From positions 2,285,501-2,349,500 of the forward strand of contig JAEILZ010000009.1 in the NCBI GenBank assembly GCA_018873225.1: a stretch of 64,000 bases of DNA, written 5' to 3'. The translations under genes and the position numbers were made by a program. The notes under the pieces are model-generated. The model was given only the letters and a program-made list of their open reading frames with translations, had not been told where the DNA came from and made no database searches. This stretch comes from [Phialemoniopsis] sp. UDSM-2020. Lineage: Eukaryota > Ascomycota > Sordariomycetes > Thyridiales > Thyridiaceae. Of this stretch, positions 45,697-55,755 are shown piece after piece (position 1 is the stretch's first letter; the number at the start of each line of letters is the position of its first letter).

Positions 45697-46794
45697 TTAT
45701 TTGCCCTCTTGGGAGATGCGTTCGATAATCTTTCCAACGTCAAAAGCAGACAGTTCTTGCATAGTCTCCTCCCAAAGCCTACGAGTGGTTTCTGCCGCTT
45801 CTTCACTGTACACAAACGTTGCCATTCTGGGACTCATGTTAGCCACTCGTCTAGAGAAGGGAAACAATAACACTTACGGCCTGACTTCTCCATCTTCGAC
45901 ATACTGTCCGTGCGACTTGTCATCTTGGACTACCGCCGCGTGCACGAGGGCCGAGGCGCCAACTATTAGATTCCGGCCGACCAGGCGAGTAAACACGGCC
46001 GTTATAAGACCAAGCTCCTTTGCCAACGTTGAGCCGTAGCAGAGGCCGGGGTTGGCGTAGTTGACAATGGCCAGCTTGGGGTCCACCCGCCTAGCGAGCT
46101 CTGCAACAAAGAGCTGTCCAAGAAGTTTACTGCTCCCGTAGCAGTATACCTCATTCCAGTCCGGCGTCTTGGTGTCAAACGCCTTAAGGATCGAAGCCTG
46201 GTGTCTCTCTGCAAACGGCGTCCATGCAGCAACATCTGAAGACACGAGCACAACACGCGCAGGACTACGAATTGCCGAATTCGCGTGTTGGGCGTTCAGG
46301 ACGTCGAGCATCAGCAGCAGTAGCAGGATGGTTGACAGGTAGTTGATCTGTAAGGTTACTTCATGCCCCGTACTCGGATCCAGCTCGAATGAACCTTTTT
46401 GAATAGCTGCGTTCAAGATGATGATATCGGGACGACGATCCAACATCTCAACCTTCTTTGCAAAGGCAACGATCGAGTCATACGATGCGTAATCGACTTG
46501 CCACACCTCCACGGTTTGGTTGGCCTCGGCGAACACAAGTGACTTTCGGGCGGATTCCCCTTTCGCCTCGTCGCGAACGGCCATCACGAGCTTGGAAACG
46601 CCGAGGTCGAGAAGCTGCTGCGAGGCTTGAAGGCCAAGGCCACCATTGGCACCCGTCACAATAGCCGTACTGCCCTTAAGGTCAGCATCGCCGCGCACGA
46701 TTGGCGGCGGTCCGGCGCCGAATTGGCGTTTGAGGAACTGAAGCTTGCTGGCCTCCACCTCCGGGCTGATCTTGTATGGGAGCGCATGGGCCAT
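45697..46794 (-). CDS. Short-chain dehydrogenase/reductase
   Basis: Two exons (intron 45827-45877) give 348 residues. The Rossmann motif TGANGGLG is near residue 47 and a LNAAIQ block replaces the usual NNAG. The active-site pair is in YGSSK (YxxxK), with the catalytic Ser in VLVSSD. This is the classical or extended SDR form close to WWOX/retinol-dehydrogenase-like fungal proteins often found in metabolite clusters. It would use NAD(P)H to interconvert an alcohol and a carbonyl. Being the last minus-strand gene before a new regulator, it may mark the right border of the PKS-NRPS cluster, or it may be unrelated. Confidence 0.92.
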
Positions 46795-47435
46795 AATGCA
46801 ACCAGTCTTTGAACAACTCGTAATCTGACTATGTATACGTCACGAACCATCCATCCCTCGCTGAACTGTCGCCTTGATATATGAGGAGGCTCTTGTAGTT
46901 GAACTCGTCGGGATGTGCGGAGATCAAGTGCAGCCCGCTCGCTTAGATAATGAGAATCAAGCTTGTTCGCGAGTGGATTCTCACGAAGGATCCGATGACG
47001 TGTGTGCTTGTTCGGTGTAAGACGGAGTTCGGAGTATTACAGGGCCTAATTACAAGTACTGAAGCGCCATTATGTGTGGAGCTCTAGCCGAACTTCGCTT
47101 AGCAAAACACTCTCGCTCTGATAACTCGTGAGTTCCACGAGAATACTGGTATCAAAAAATATTTACTGCTTAGTACTCGGATAAACGTTCCGAAAAAGTC
47201 TCCTTTGTTCCGGAAGGCTAGTTTTATCAACCTTGCAAGGCCCAAGCCAAGGTACTTTCGCGCAATCGGGCATTCCTGTTGCTAGGATGAAAGATGATGC
47301 CGGATAGGGATAGCTTGGTGGTCAGGCTTTACCCCGCATCATGATTGTTATCTTGCATATATCACTGGCCTTCAAGCACATCTCGAGTTCTCCTTGAACG
47401 GGACTCTGAGTCGATTCATAGCTTAATTGAGCGCC
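46795..47435. other. Divergent promoter region, dehydrogenase / regulator
   Basis: 641 bp between divergent start codons. It looks locally A+T-richer than the flanking genes by eye. No gene or repeat was recognised. Confidence 0.5.
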
Positions 47436-49767
47436 ATGTCCGAGCCGGACTTTCGCCCGGCAAAACGCGTACGTCAAGCTTGCAATGCCTGTCGGTAAGT
47501 GATACGACCAACAAAATCTGCAATGGCTCGACTAACTCCTCGCAGTCAAAAGAAAACGCGGTGTACAGGGGAGAAACCATGTTGTTCCATTTGTGCACGT
47601 GCAAAAGTTTCCTGCCACTACATCTTGTTGGAGTCTTCCACTGGTGGTAAACCTGACTCCAAGAGGCCGAGATGGGCAAGCAGCCCAAGTCACTACAACG
47701 ATGTGCACTGCTGACGCTCACTCAGAGGGAGCGCTTTGAAGACCTAGAGAAGAAGGTTGCCTTGTACTCAAATCCGTTCAGGTGAATCAGAAAGTTCTAC
47801 ATGATATTGGAAGGTGCTGACTTGCCATGTCTAGTCCTGACAACATCGGTGAAGTCCACCGATCTAGTCAGAATCCCAATACCGGCAGCGACACTGCAGA
47901 CGCCTTGCACTCGGCAGATGTGCTCGAGACCGCGACCCTGAATACTGACACCCTGGCATCATGGGGATCGCCAATTGCTCCCAGATCAGCCACTTTAGCA
48001 ACTACACTGGCTCCTGTGCCCAACGAAGTGCCACGAACTCATATTCTTCTAGGGATTATACACCTCTATCTCCAACTATTCGAAGGCCAGCCTCTAGCTC
48101 TGTTCGACCCGGAACGCCTATCTCAATCCCCTCCGCGCTACGGTAAAGAGGTGCTTTATTGCATCATTGCTCTCACGTCATCGTACGCTGATGAGGCTTC
48201 AATCTACCGTGCCGAGATACATACTGCAAGCGCGTACTATGAGTTATCGAGGAAGATGGTTTTGGAAAGGTTGTCCGTTGGGATGATCGGTCTCTCCACA
48301 TTGCAAGCCATATGCCTGCTTGCTTACGGTGACGTCTTATGTGAGTCATCGGCCACCCTCCAAAGAGGTTCTCGAAGCCGATGTGTTGACGGTCCATAGC
48401 TGGCAACGTGCACCGAGCCCAGCTCTTCGTTGGTATGGCCCACCGACTCAGTGATTCCGCTGACTTGAATCGAGACCATACTGTCCGAGGAAACACAGTA
48501 GAAGCGGAGGAGTTCCGGCGTCTATTCTGGTCGTTGCGACTGCTCACTCTCTTGACAAGCAACAAGAAGCGGCCCATCGACTGCCTGGCGGGCCAAACAC
48601 CCAACTATCCTCGCAGCCTAGTCAGCAGCTCGGCATCCAGTGATTCCATGAAGACTATTGCGCCAGGCAATGGCATCATCGCATACAACCTGTCTCTCGC
48701 CGAATCCTGGGCCAAGATACTCACTTATCTGATATCAACGCGTAAATCTTCACAATCGCCACCGTGGAGCGCATCCTCGGAGCATTCAACATTGCGTGGC
48801 GTCTTGGACGAATTTGAGTACACGCTTCTCGATGCGCACCGTTTCATTCATTGCGGGTTCTCGGAACTTCAAGAGCAGGAAATTCGTCAGAACATGCCTT
48901 ACTGGGGCCCGTGGTTGTATCTCCAGTTCGTCTACCACGCGAATCTTTGCTTACTCCACCACCCTTTTTGCCTGTCGTATGAGCTGCGTGTAAGGGGGAA
49001 GTCAGTCCCGCGTTTCTTCGTGCAAAAGTCCACAGAGATCGCACAGGTCCATGCAGACTGGATCAACCTCTTCATCTGTGCCATCAACGAGAAGCGTATC
49101 CCGGTGACAGACCCGTTTCTGGCCTACTGCGCCACTGTTGCAGCGACTGTCTACCTATTCTCGTGCTACTCGACAGATGGCGCGACTCAGCAACGTTCGA
49201 GGGAGAAGATGCGTCAATGCTTCAAGTTCGTGCAGGGACTGTCGGCGAAGTGGCCAGTCGCGAAGAGAATGGTAAGTTCCATGACTTCGCGTTGCAGAAA
49301 ACAGGCCGCTGATATAAATCCACTCACAGAGAGACAAGCTAGTCGCTATCAACACAAGAGCTTGTTCATGGTCACTCAACCCTGACCTGAAGGTTGTCAC
49401 TGGGATGACCGTGGCAGACGAGGAGGCTGTCGAGGACCTGCTAAACTACCCGCCGACCGAGGATTTCCACGAGACCTCATCCACATTCTTCCATCCAAGT
49501 CTGATGAACGATAGCCGATCGAAAGATGGTCCCGGCAATATTTCTCAGGACGACAGCATACAGTCAAATGACAATGCCATCGCGGGCAATTGCATATCGC
49601 CTCCCATATCAATGAACACGCGAGACACTCCCAGCGTCATGCTTGATGGCACAAACATGGTGGATCTGCCTAACATGGCTGGTGAGCCGCTGGATTTGAT
49701 GACGGATGGTTGTGACTACATCACGTACAGCTGGCAAGACGATTTCAATGTCCCAGGTTATCTCTAG
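47436..49767 (+). CDS. Zn2Cys6 transcription factor with a probable GC-AG intron
   Basis: Six exons give 686 residues (introns 47495-47545, 47676-47725, 47782-47834, 48341-48399, 49272-49329). The zinc cluster is at about residues 16-43, pattern C-NA-C-RQKKTR-C-TGEKP-C-CSI-C-ARAKVS-C, and is split by intron 1. A short heptad-like linker (RERFEDLEKKVALY) follows, then the fungal_trans region (LLAYGDVLSGNVHRAQLFVG). The second intron fits only with a GC donor (GCAAGC, 50 bp, CTGAC branch point and CAG acceptor); the GT donors I tested break the frame or give a very poor site. The C-terminus is acidic. It ends 28 bp from the glycosidase stop, tail to tail. A role in polysaccharide use is possible from that neighbour but not shown. 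Confidence 0.88.
47676..47725 (+). other. Probable GC-AG intron
   Basis: 50 bp starting GCAAGC and ending CTCAG, with a CTGAC branch-point-like site 10 bases before the end. Removing it joins the zinc cluster to the coiled linker in phase 0, whereas reading through meets a TGA. GC-AG introns are a known minor class in fungi. Confidence 0.6.
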
Positions 49768-49795
49768 GCAGTTCAATTCAATCTAAATCGTGTGC

Positions 49796-52267
49796 TCATG
49801 GCCGGTCAGAACATCCCTCAGAAACAGCAGGAAGCAAGGACCACAGGTGATCCTTGGTCCCGTTATCCTCAAACTGGACGACGTTGGCGCTGTTCGCCGT
49901 CGACATGCCGTCGACACCTGCCACCTTCTGGCTGTTCTTGTTGCGAATCAAGAATGACCCCTTACCCTGTGACTCGACCCTCCACAGATGATCACTTGTG
50001 CCGCTGTCCTCGTACTGCTGTAGTTGTGCACTATTGGCTGTGGACTCATGGTCCACGGCCAGCAGCAATCCACTGTTGAGGTTCTTCAACTTCCACCATC
50101 CGCCGGGAGCCGGCACAAATTGCCAGAGGTGGTCTCGAGAGCCATTGTCCTCATACTGCTGTATGTTCGCGCTATTTGCCGTCGACATGTGATCCACGCC
50201 CATGAGCTTGCCGCTGTTCTCGTTGCGTATTTGAAAAATGGCTGGTGTCCAGACCTCGAATTCCGAAAGACTCCAGCCAGTGCCGGAGCCATGGTTCGGC
50301 GCGACGACGCGGAGTTGAGAAGTTGTCACCTGAGGGAACGTTATCTTGGTTTCCGCGTTGGACTTGGTTGCCGCCGCGCTGCGTTGCTGCCCCGGAACCG
50401 TGGCCCAGTTGCTCCCAGTCCAGTACTGAAGGTCGTAGCTCGACGGAATCCGGACACCGCCGCCATCGTCGTAGAAGAAGAGTCGGACATCGCACACGAC
50501 TTGATTGCGACGGAGATCGACGCCAACGTGGTCTTGCGAGTTGGGACTGTTGTACGAAGTCCAGCGACTGTTTTCTGCGATGCCGGTGCGCCAGACGATA
50601 CCGTCAATGACTCGAGCAGCGTCGTCGACTGTAAATGTGTAGGAGGCAAAGGCGGTTGAAAGCTGAGGGAATTGCTGCCCGTTTGCGGCAATGTTGACAG
50701 AATAACTGCTAGCTGGCAGAGAAACCGTGCCAACATCGACCTTGATCGACCCCAATGCATCACGGCTGCTCGCAAGCTTTCCATCCACGTAAACTCGCAA
50801 GCCTTTGCCCTGCCCGTAATGCGAGCCCGTCTTATCCCAGAGGACAGTGACGGAGTGTCCGTGGTACGCAACGTTCTCCAGGCCAAAGTAGTCCCATGAG
50901 GAGGGAGCCAAGGGATTGACCACGAGTGTATTATCTGCCTGAGCCCGCAGACCAAGGAGCCCGGCGAGAATGTTGTCGACAAAGGTGGAGTGATTGTAGT
51001 CCTCGCTGTGGTCATTCCCATCATAGATCCACTTGTCTGCGTCCGGATCATGTGCTTCAGCGACATAAGGCTTGCCATTTTTGTATTGCGTAGCAGCATA
51101 ACGCTGTAGCAGGGTAAAGTAGTCTGACGACGTGATGTAGTTCTGCGAGGGATAGTCGTTCAACACGTTTTCTACCGCGGTCAGAGTCTGTGCTGTGGCG
51201 TAGGGCCAAGATGGGCCGTCCCAGCGACAGCAGGTCTGTGCCTCGTACATGAACCACTTGCTTCGCCGCTCAGTCGTTGTCGGGCCGAAGGGAGATGCGA
51301 ACCCTTGGGTGTCCTGAAGCTGAGCAAAGGCGGCCATGTCAGAGTCTACCTTGGGCATGTTGAACATCCAGGGTATGTAGCCCATAATCTCACGGGTAGT
51401 TAGTAAGGCACCAGAGGGGTTGCTGTCGCGAGCGCGGTGCTTGAAGAAGGAAGCCCCATCGTCCCAAAGATGTGTTTGCAGGGCGTTTTGAAGGTTGTCG
51501 GCGCGGGTCTTGTACTCGGCTGCCAAAGCTGTATCACCCTTTAGGGCGGCAATGGAGGAGATGGCCCGAGCATCGCCATATTGATAAGCGTTGATGGTAG
51601 GCCGGAAGCCTGCTCCGCCATGGTACGGATCACTGGACTCGTAGGAAGCGGCGGTGTACTCGGTGGCGTCCCAGACAGGAACTTGCCAGTAGAGCCCGAG
51701 TCCAGTGTCAAAGTGATTGTCCCAGCCGCGGTACTGCTTGACGAGGTTGTCCAGCTGGCCGATGATGAAGTTTCTGTCACCAGTGACCAGATACTGTCTC
51801 CAGACGGAGCTGGCAGCCCAGAAGCTGTACTCGTGCGCCCAGTCTGACGTGTCCTTGTTGACATTATCCGTCATGGGCTTTGGGAGCTGTCCAGGCCCAG
51901 AAAGCCAGTAATTGGCAACATCCTGGCCATATTTGAGATTGCGCAGCCACCGACCCTCGCTAATGTGATGGCCAGCAGCAGCTACCACCCCGCCGTACGG
52001 AGCGCCGTAGCTGACGGGGTGTAGGAACTCGCTGGACATGTAGCCATACTGGGCGCCGGTGTAGACTAGATGCTCCTTGTACGTCTGCCAGCGATAGTAG
52101 TAGACATCTTGAATCTGCTGATCGGGGATGTCGAGCAGAGGGATGTTTTGCTCGAACCAGTTTGGGTCTTCCACGTTGCCAAGTAGCTGGCCGTGATTGA
52201 GGAAGTTGGTCCCCGACACGACTTGACATGTCAGGGCCAAAGATACGGCTTTTGAAGGAAAGCGCAT
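49796..52267 (-). CDS. Secreted multi-domain glycoside hydrolase with discoidin-like and ricin-type lectin modules
   Basis: An intronless frame gives 823 residues. The signal peptide is MRFPSKAVSLALTCQVVSG. Residues about 30-450 look like an (alpha/alpha)6 six-hairpin glycosidase (MGH1-like): WAHEYSFWAASSVWRQYL, YWQVPVWDATEY, GASFFKHRARDSNPSG, and CCRWDGPSWPYATAQTLTAVENVL. A beta-rich linker domain follows, then an F5/8 (discoidin-like) region (about 550-690: SRWTSYNSPNSQDHVGVDL, TGWSLSEFEVW). The C-terminal 130 residues are three ricin-B-type repeats, each with an STANSA core and ending in DHLW. It should act outside the cell on a plant or fungal polysaccharide; the exact GH family and substrate are not clear. 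It overlaps in 3' UTR with the regulator at 47436-49767. Confidence 0.87.
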   Translation of the reverse strand: MRFPSKAVSLALTCQVVSGTNFLNHGQLLGNVEDPNWFEQNIPLLDIPDQQIQDVYYYRWQTYKEHLVYTGAQYGYMSSEFLHPVSYGAPYGGVVAAAGHHISEGRWLRNLKYGQDVANYWLSGPGQLPKPMTDNVNKDTSDWAHEYSFWAASSVWRQYLVTGDRNFIIGQLDNLVKQYRGWDNHFDTGLGLYWQVPVWDATEYTAASYESSDPYHGGAGFRPTINAYQYGDARAISSIAALKGDTALAAEYKTRADNLQNALQTHLWDDGASFFKHRARDSNPSGALLTTREIMGYIPWMFNMPKVDSDMAAFAQLQDTQGFASPFGPTTTERRSKWFMYEAQTCCRWDGPSWPYATAQTLTAVENVLNDYPSQNYITSSDYFTLLQRYAATQYKNGKPYVAEAHDPDADKWIYDGNDHSEDYNHSTFVDNILAGLLGLRAQADNTLVVNPLAPSSWDYFGLENVAYHGHSVTVLWDKTGSHYGQGKGLRVYVDGKLASSRDALGSIKVDVGTVSLPASSYSVNIAANGQQFPQLSTAFASYTFTVDDAARVIDGIVWRTGIAENSRWTSYNSPNSQDHVGVDLRRNQVVCDVRLFFYDDGGGVRIPSSYDLQYWTGSNWATVPGQQRSAAATKSNAETKITFPQVTTSQLRVVAPNHGSGTGWSLSEFEVWTPAIFQIRNENSGKLMGVDHMSTANSANIQQYEDNGSRDHLWQFVPAPGGWWKLKNLNSGLLLAVDHESTANSAQLQQYEDSGTSDHLWRVESQGKGSFLIRNKNSQKVAGVDGMSTANSANVVQFEDNGTKDHLWSLLPAVSEGCSDRP
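49815..50230 (-). repeat. Three tandem ricin-type lectin modules (coding repeat)
   Basis: Three diverged copies of about 46 codons encode the C-terminal lectin of the secreted glycosidase. Shared landmarks are a VD-x-x-STANSA segment, an acidic Q-x-Y/F-E-D segment and DHLW. They are similar enough to suggest duplication within the gene; borders are approximate. Confidence 0.75.
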
Positions 52268-53242
52268 CTTGTTTGACGACTTGGCGGGAGTTTACCAACA
52301 CTCTCTCCTCCTTGGGCGGTCAGAGGTGCGGGTTCTTTTGGACTCAGGAGAAAGCTGACATGGCGGCGAAGGAAGGTAAGCACAACATAATTGTGGGTCT
52401 GAGGATCATTAACCGAAAGGATTGCACCAAAACAAAACTTCCCTGTATGAATGATGACAGGGGAAGGTAGTTAGCTCGTTGAGCGATACTCAAGAAATTT
52501 GTCATCGAGTTCCGTGGCACTATTTCTACCCGTCAACATCCAAATCCATGGACTCTGTCGACATGTTTACCTTCCTTTTCGAGAGCAGTAGTATGCAGGC
52601 TTTAGACCGCCTTACGAACAGGTCTGGTCAACGTGACGCACAGTACGACCTGTGCTACCCCTGCCCAGGTTACATCCTCCACGAAGGATCCTGGCCGGTG
52701 CATGATATGCTTACATACCTACACGATTGTACGCTCATCACAAACAGGACAGTCCAGAGCGTATTCTCAGGAAATGCCTCAGCCGCTGCAACATATGCTG
52801 ATGTGCTTACACGACTCTATCCAAAACAGACCACCCAGGGCGTATAAGAATACGAAAGAGTCGCTCGTTATCTGCGATACGCGATTATGAGATGTTCAAT
52901 GGCTAGATCGTGAACTTCAGTCTGAAACCTTCGAAACCGTGCGGCCATTTCCACTGATAGAGTCGGCGACAATGTCACCCTGTCTTAGCCGTGGCACTAG
53001 GCGACGTTCCGATCGGCAGTCACTCTGTTCATGATTCAGACGCAAGACATGCCTCAGAAGCTGTAAGTTGTACAATCCGTGTCACGTCCAGGAAAGCTGT
53101 CTTCGTGCTCCTTGAACTTCAAGTATAAAAGGTGTCACTGCCACCGACCTTTGATGAGATCAAAAAGACACGTTATCTGCACAACTCACAAACACAGCAA
53201 ACCCAGCAAACAACTTCTCCATATCTTTAAGACAAAGACATT
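52268..53242. promoter_or_regulatory. Divergent promoter region, glycosidase / small secreted protein
   Basis: 975 bp between divergent start codons. Its open frames are short and featureless. A strong TATA box at 53125-53133 serves the small secreted protein gene. Confidence 0.55.
53125..53133 (+). promoter_or_regulatory. TATA box of the small secreted protein gene
   Basis: TATAAAAGG lies 118 bp before the start codon at 53243, a perfect consensus at a usual fungal distance. It fits a highly expressed or inducible gene. Confidence 0.65.
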
Positions 53243-53785
53243 ATGCGTTTCAACCTTGTCTCCGTTCTCGCCGTCGTTGGCGCTGCCACTGCCACCTCCA
53301 AGCGTTGGGTTGGCATGGAGAACCTGCCTGACGGGCCGTACAAGGGCGTCACACACGCCGACGGCTCCACCACCGTCACCTCGCTGGAGAGCGGAGAGTC
53401 GTACAACTTTGCACTGTCCCGCGACGTCCAGAAGCGATCCGACTTTGCCGTCGAGAAGCGCAAGATCGACTGCTGGGGCTACGAGCTCGACCATGGCGGT
53501 GTCGATGAGGCCGCCACCCTTCTCAAGAACTGGGCTGGCACCGGCCACGACTGGTCCTCGGGCGACAAGCCCGACTACTTTGGCTTCAACGTCAAGGGTG
53601 TCTATGTGTACTACTGCATCAACGCGCCCCACAGCTCCGGCAACTTGGACGTCGTCGATGTCAACTACGCCCTTGGCCAGATGGACAGCCAATGCCAGGC
53701 CTACGAGGCAGGCTACTTCCAGTGGCCTGGATCGGCTGAGCTTGTTGGAAAGTGCCGCTCTGGAACCGCAGTCTGCCTCGGGTAA
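53243..53785 (+). CDS. Small secreted cysteine-containing protein with serial Kex2 sites
   Basis: An intronless frame gives 180 residues. The N-terminal signal peptide is about 18 residues (MRFNLVSVLAVVGAATAT). Basic pairs that Kex2 could cut lie at SKR (19-21), VQKR (62-65) and VEKR (70-73), so a propeptide of about 50 residues is likely removed. The mature part of about 107 residues starts KIDCWGYELDH and has five cysteines (77, 125, 151, 171, 178), an odd number, many aromatics and a Gly-Asp-rich surface. A consensus TATA box precedes it. I do not recognise the family; it has the build of a secreted effector, an antimicrobial or a wall-associated protein. Function is not assigned. Confidence 0.85.
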   Translation: MRFNLVSVLAVVGAATATSKRWVGMENLPDGPYKGVTHADGSTTVTSLESGESYNFALSRDVQKRSDFAVEKRKIDCWGYELDHGGVDEAATLLKNWAGTGHDWSSGDKPDYFGFNVKGVYVYYCINAPHSSGNLDVVDVNYALGQMDSQCQAYEAGYFQWPGSAELVGKCRSGTAVCLG

Positions 53786-54129
53786 CTGGGCAATCCAGAG
53801 TGTCCTTGCCTCTCTACGTCGTTGCGGCTTGGAATATACGGCGGCGAGCTTGGACATATTTAGGTGATCAGTGCCAACTTGTGTTCTTCTCATTTTTGAG
53901 ACCGGAAATGAAATTCAAGGACTATCATTAAGTGCTATATGTTTCTAGATATACTAGATAGAAACTCAAATCACCCTTGTTTCATAACATCGCAGATTAC
54001 CTCTTTCAGGTACATGGATTGAGAGAAGAGGCTCTAGTTGCTGGTTGAGAAGCCCTGCGAGGAGCGTAACAGGCTCAAGTCGCGACAGCGAAATACCAAC
54101 GTAGCCAAGTAGTCACCGCATTCAGCCTT
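53786..54129. other. Convergent intergenic region
   Basis: 344 bp between the small secreted protein gene and the sugar porter, which converge. Only 3' UTRs are expected; nothing else was seen. Confidence 0.5.
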
Positions 54130-55755
54130 TCAGTTCTTCCCCTCCTCCTTGGAATTTCCAGTCTGTTCGCTCACATCAATCTGGTACGTTTTGAACTCCT
54201 TGGCGGGAATACGAGCTTGAAATAGAATGTCAATCTCTTCATACGTGCGCCCCTTCAACTCCGGAAGCCGGAAGTAAGCCCAGATCAAACCCAGCAGGGC
54301 TAGTCCGCCAAAGAAGAAGCCATTCTTTCCTCGCCAATTGGCTCGATCCGGGTTCAACTGATATGGCAGGCCCACCGCGATGGGGATGGTACCGAGGACC
54401 TGGATCCCGACGGCGGCCGAGACCGTCTTGGATCGAAGACGGGTTGAAGCAGTTTCGGACATGATTACCCACGACGAAGGCCCGGTCGTCAGCATGTAGA
54501 CCCCGAAGGTGACCATGAGCAAGACGGCCTGAGCCCATGCGAGCTTGTCGTTTGTGTCATAGCTTGGTGCAAGATCCAGGAAGCCGACCAGGAAGAGCAG
54601 GATGATAACAAAGACACTGCCCCACAGAAATGTCGTCCGTCTTCCCACATATGCCATCATGGGATAACAAGCAAGATTGGCGACAAATCCCAATGCAAAA
54701 GTCCCTAGGCCAATGTTGAATGCGTTTTGTTCGCCCAGGCCGGCGAGCGAGAGGAAGTAGGTGACCGAATTCAGGAAGGAGCTGCAACTCAGGATCTGAG
54801 CCACAAATGGCACGGTGGATATCTCTGTTCGCCGAAAGTCGGTGCCCTTGAAGCAGTCGAGAAAGCTCGTCGACTCCTTGTACTCCTGCTCGAGCTCGTT
54901 GGTCCTCTCCATCATCGCTACAACGTTTGCCATATCTTCTGGTCCGTCCGAGATGGCGAGTCTGGCTAGAACTTTTTCGGCTTCTGCAAAGCGGCCTTTG
55001 TGCACCAGATACCATGGCGATTCCGGGCAGAAAAGAAGGCCGACAAACAGGACAATGCACCAAAACCATTGCAGGGCAAAGGGAATACGGTAAGCCCATT
55101 CATCCTCTCGCGGGACGAAGCCTGATGTCACGCCTTGGCCGATGAGCTGTCCTCCAATCAACGCCATGTTGGAAAAGGCAGTCGAGATGTTTCTGAGATG
55201 GTATGGAACGACCTCTGCGGCGTAGGTCGGTGCAAGGACGATGTAGAACCCGTAGCACACTCCGTTGAGAAAGGCTCCGGAGAAGAGCATCTCGATGTTG
55301 GTAGCAAACATCTGCAGGAAGATAAAGGCGGTATTCCCAAGGAGACACATGTAGAAGGCAGCCCTTCGGCCGAAGCGGTCGGCGAGCGGGCCACCTCCAA
55401 TAGCACCAAATAGCTGAGCTGCGGAGATACCGACGATAAGTGCCACTTGCCATGGCGTCTCAATGATGAACACTCCCGGTGCGCCAATTGGATCGTACTC
55501 GTATCCGTAGTGCTTCCGAAAGGCAGGCAGGGCGATTAAGTTGCCGCACACGGTGAGGTCAAAGCCGCAGAGAACGACGCTGAGAGAGATGAACAGGGAC
55601 CACGTGAGACCTTTCCAGTACTTTCTCAGGGCCTGCAAAGTTGACATTGCATGCTCTTGTCGAGTGGCTAGGTTTGCGGCTTGATCGAGGTCCCGCACTT
55701 CTTGAAGGCTGCGGGCGACCTGATCGTCAGCGGCCGCTGTGTTGACGGCCGTCAT
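54130..55755 (-). CDS. MFS sugar porter (maltose/alpha-glucoside type)
   Basis: An intronless frame gives 541 residues with about 12 membrane segments. Sugar-porter signatures are LADRFGRRAAFY in the TM2-TM3 loop, PESPWYLVHKGRFAEAEKVLARL after TM6 and PELKGRTYEEID at the end of TM12. The N-terminal KYWKGLTWSLFISLSVV block and the length resemble fungal maltose and alpha-glucoside permeases. It should bring a sugar in with protons at the plasma membrane. The secreted glycosidase about 2 kb away could supply the sugar, but this pairing is inferred from position only. Confidence 0.92.
   Translation of the reverse strand: MTAVNTAAADDQVARSLQEVRDLDQAANLATRQEHAMSTLQALRKYWKGLTWSLFISLSVVLCGFDLTVCGNLIALPAFRKHYGYEYDPIGAPGVFIIETPWQVALIVGISAAQLFGAIGGGPLADRFGRRAAFYMCLLGNTAFIFLQMFATNIEMLFSGAFLNGVCYGFYIVLAPTYAAEVVPYHLRNISTAFSNMALIGGQLIGQGVTSGFVPREDEWAYRIPFALQWFWCIVLFVGLLFCPESPWYLVHKGRFAEAEKVLARLAISDGPEDMANVVAMMERTNELEQEYKESTSFLDCFKGTDFRRTEISTVPFVAQILSCSSFLNSVTYFLSLAGLGEQNAFNIGLGTFALGFVANLACYPMMAYVGRRTTFLWGSVFVIILLFLVGFLDLAPSYDTNDKLAWAQAVLLMVTFGVYMLTTGPSSWVIMSETASTRLRSKTVSAAVGIQVLGTIPIAVGLPYQLNPDRANWRGKNGFFFGGLALLGLIWAYFRLPELKGRTYEEIDILFQARIPAKEFKTYQIDVSEQTGNSKEEGKN

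Noticed and set aside
52479..52890. 122-codon plus-strand frame before the small secreted protein gene
   Set aside because: No signal peptide, no domain and ordinary intergenic composition; cannot be supported as a gene.
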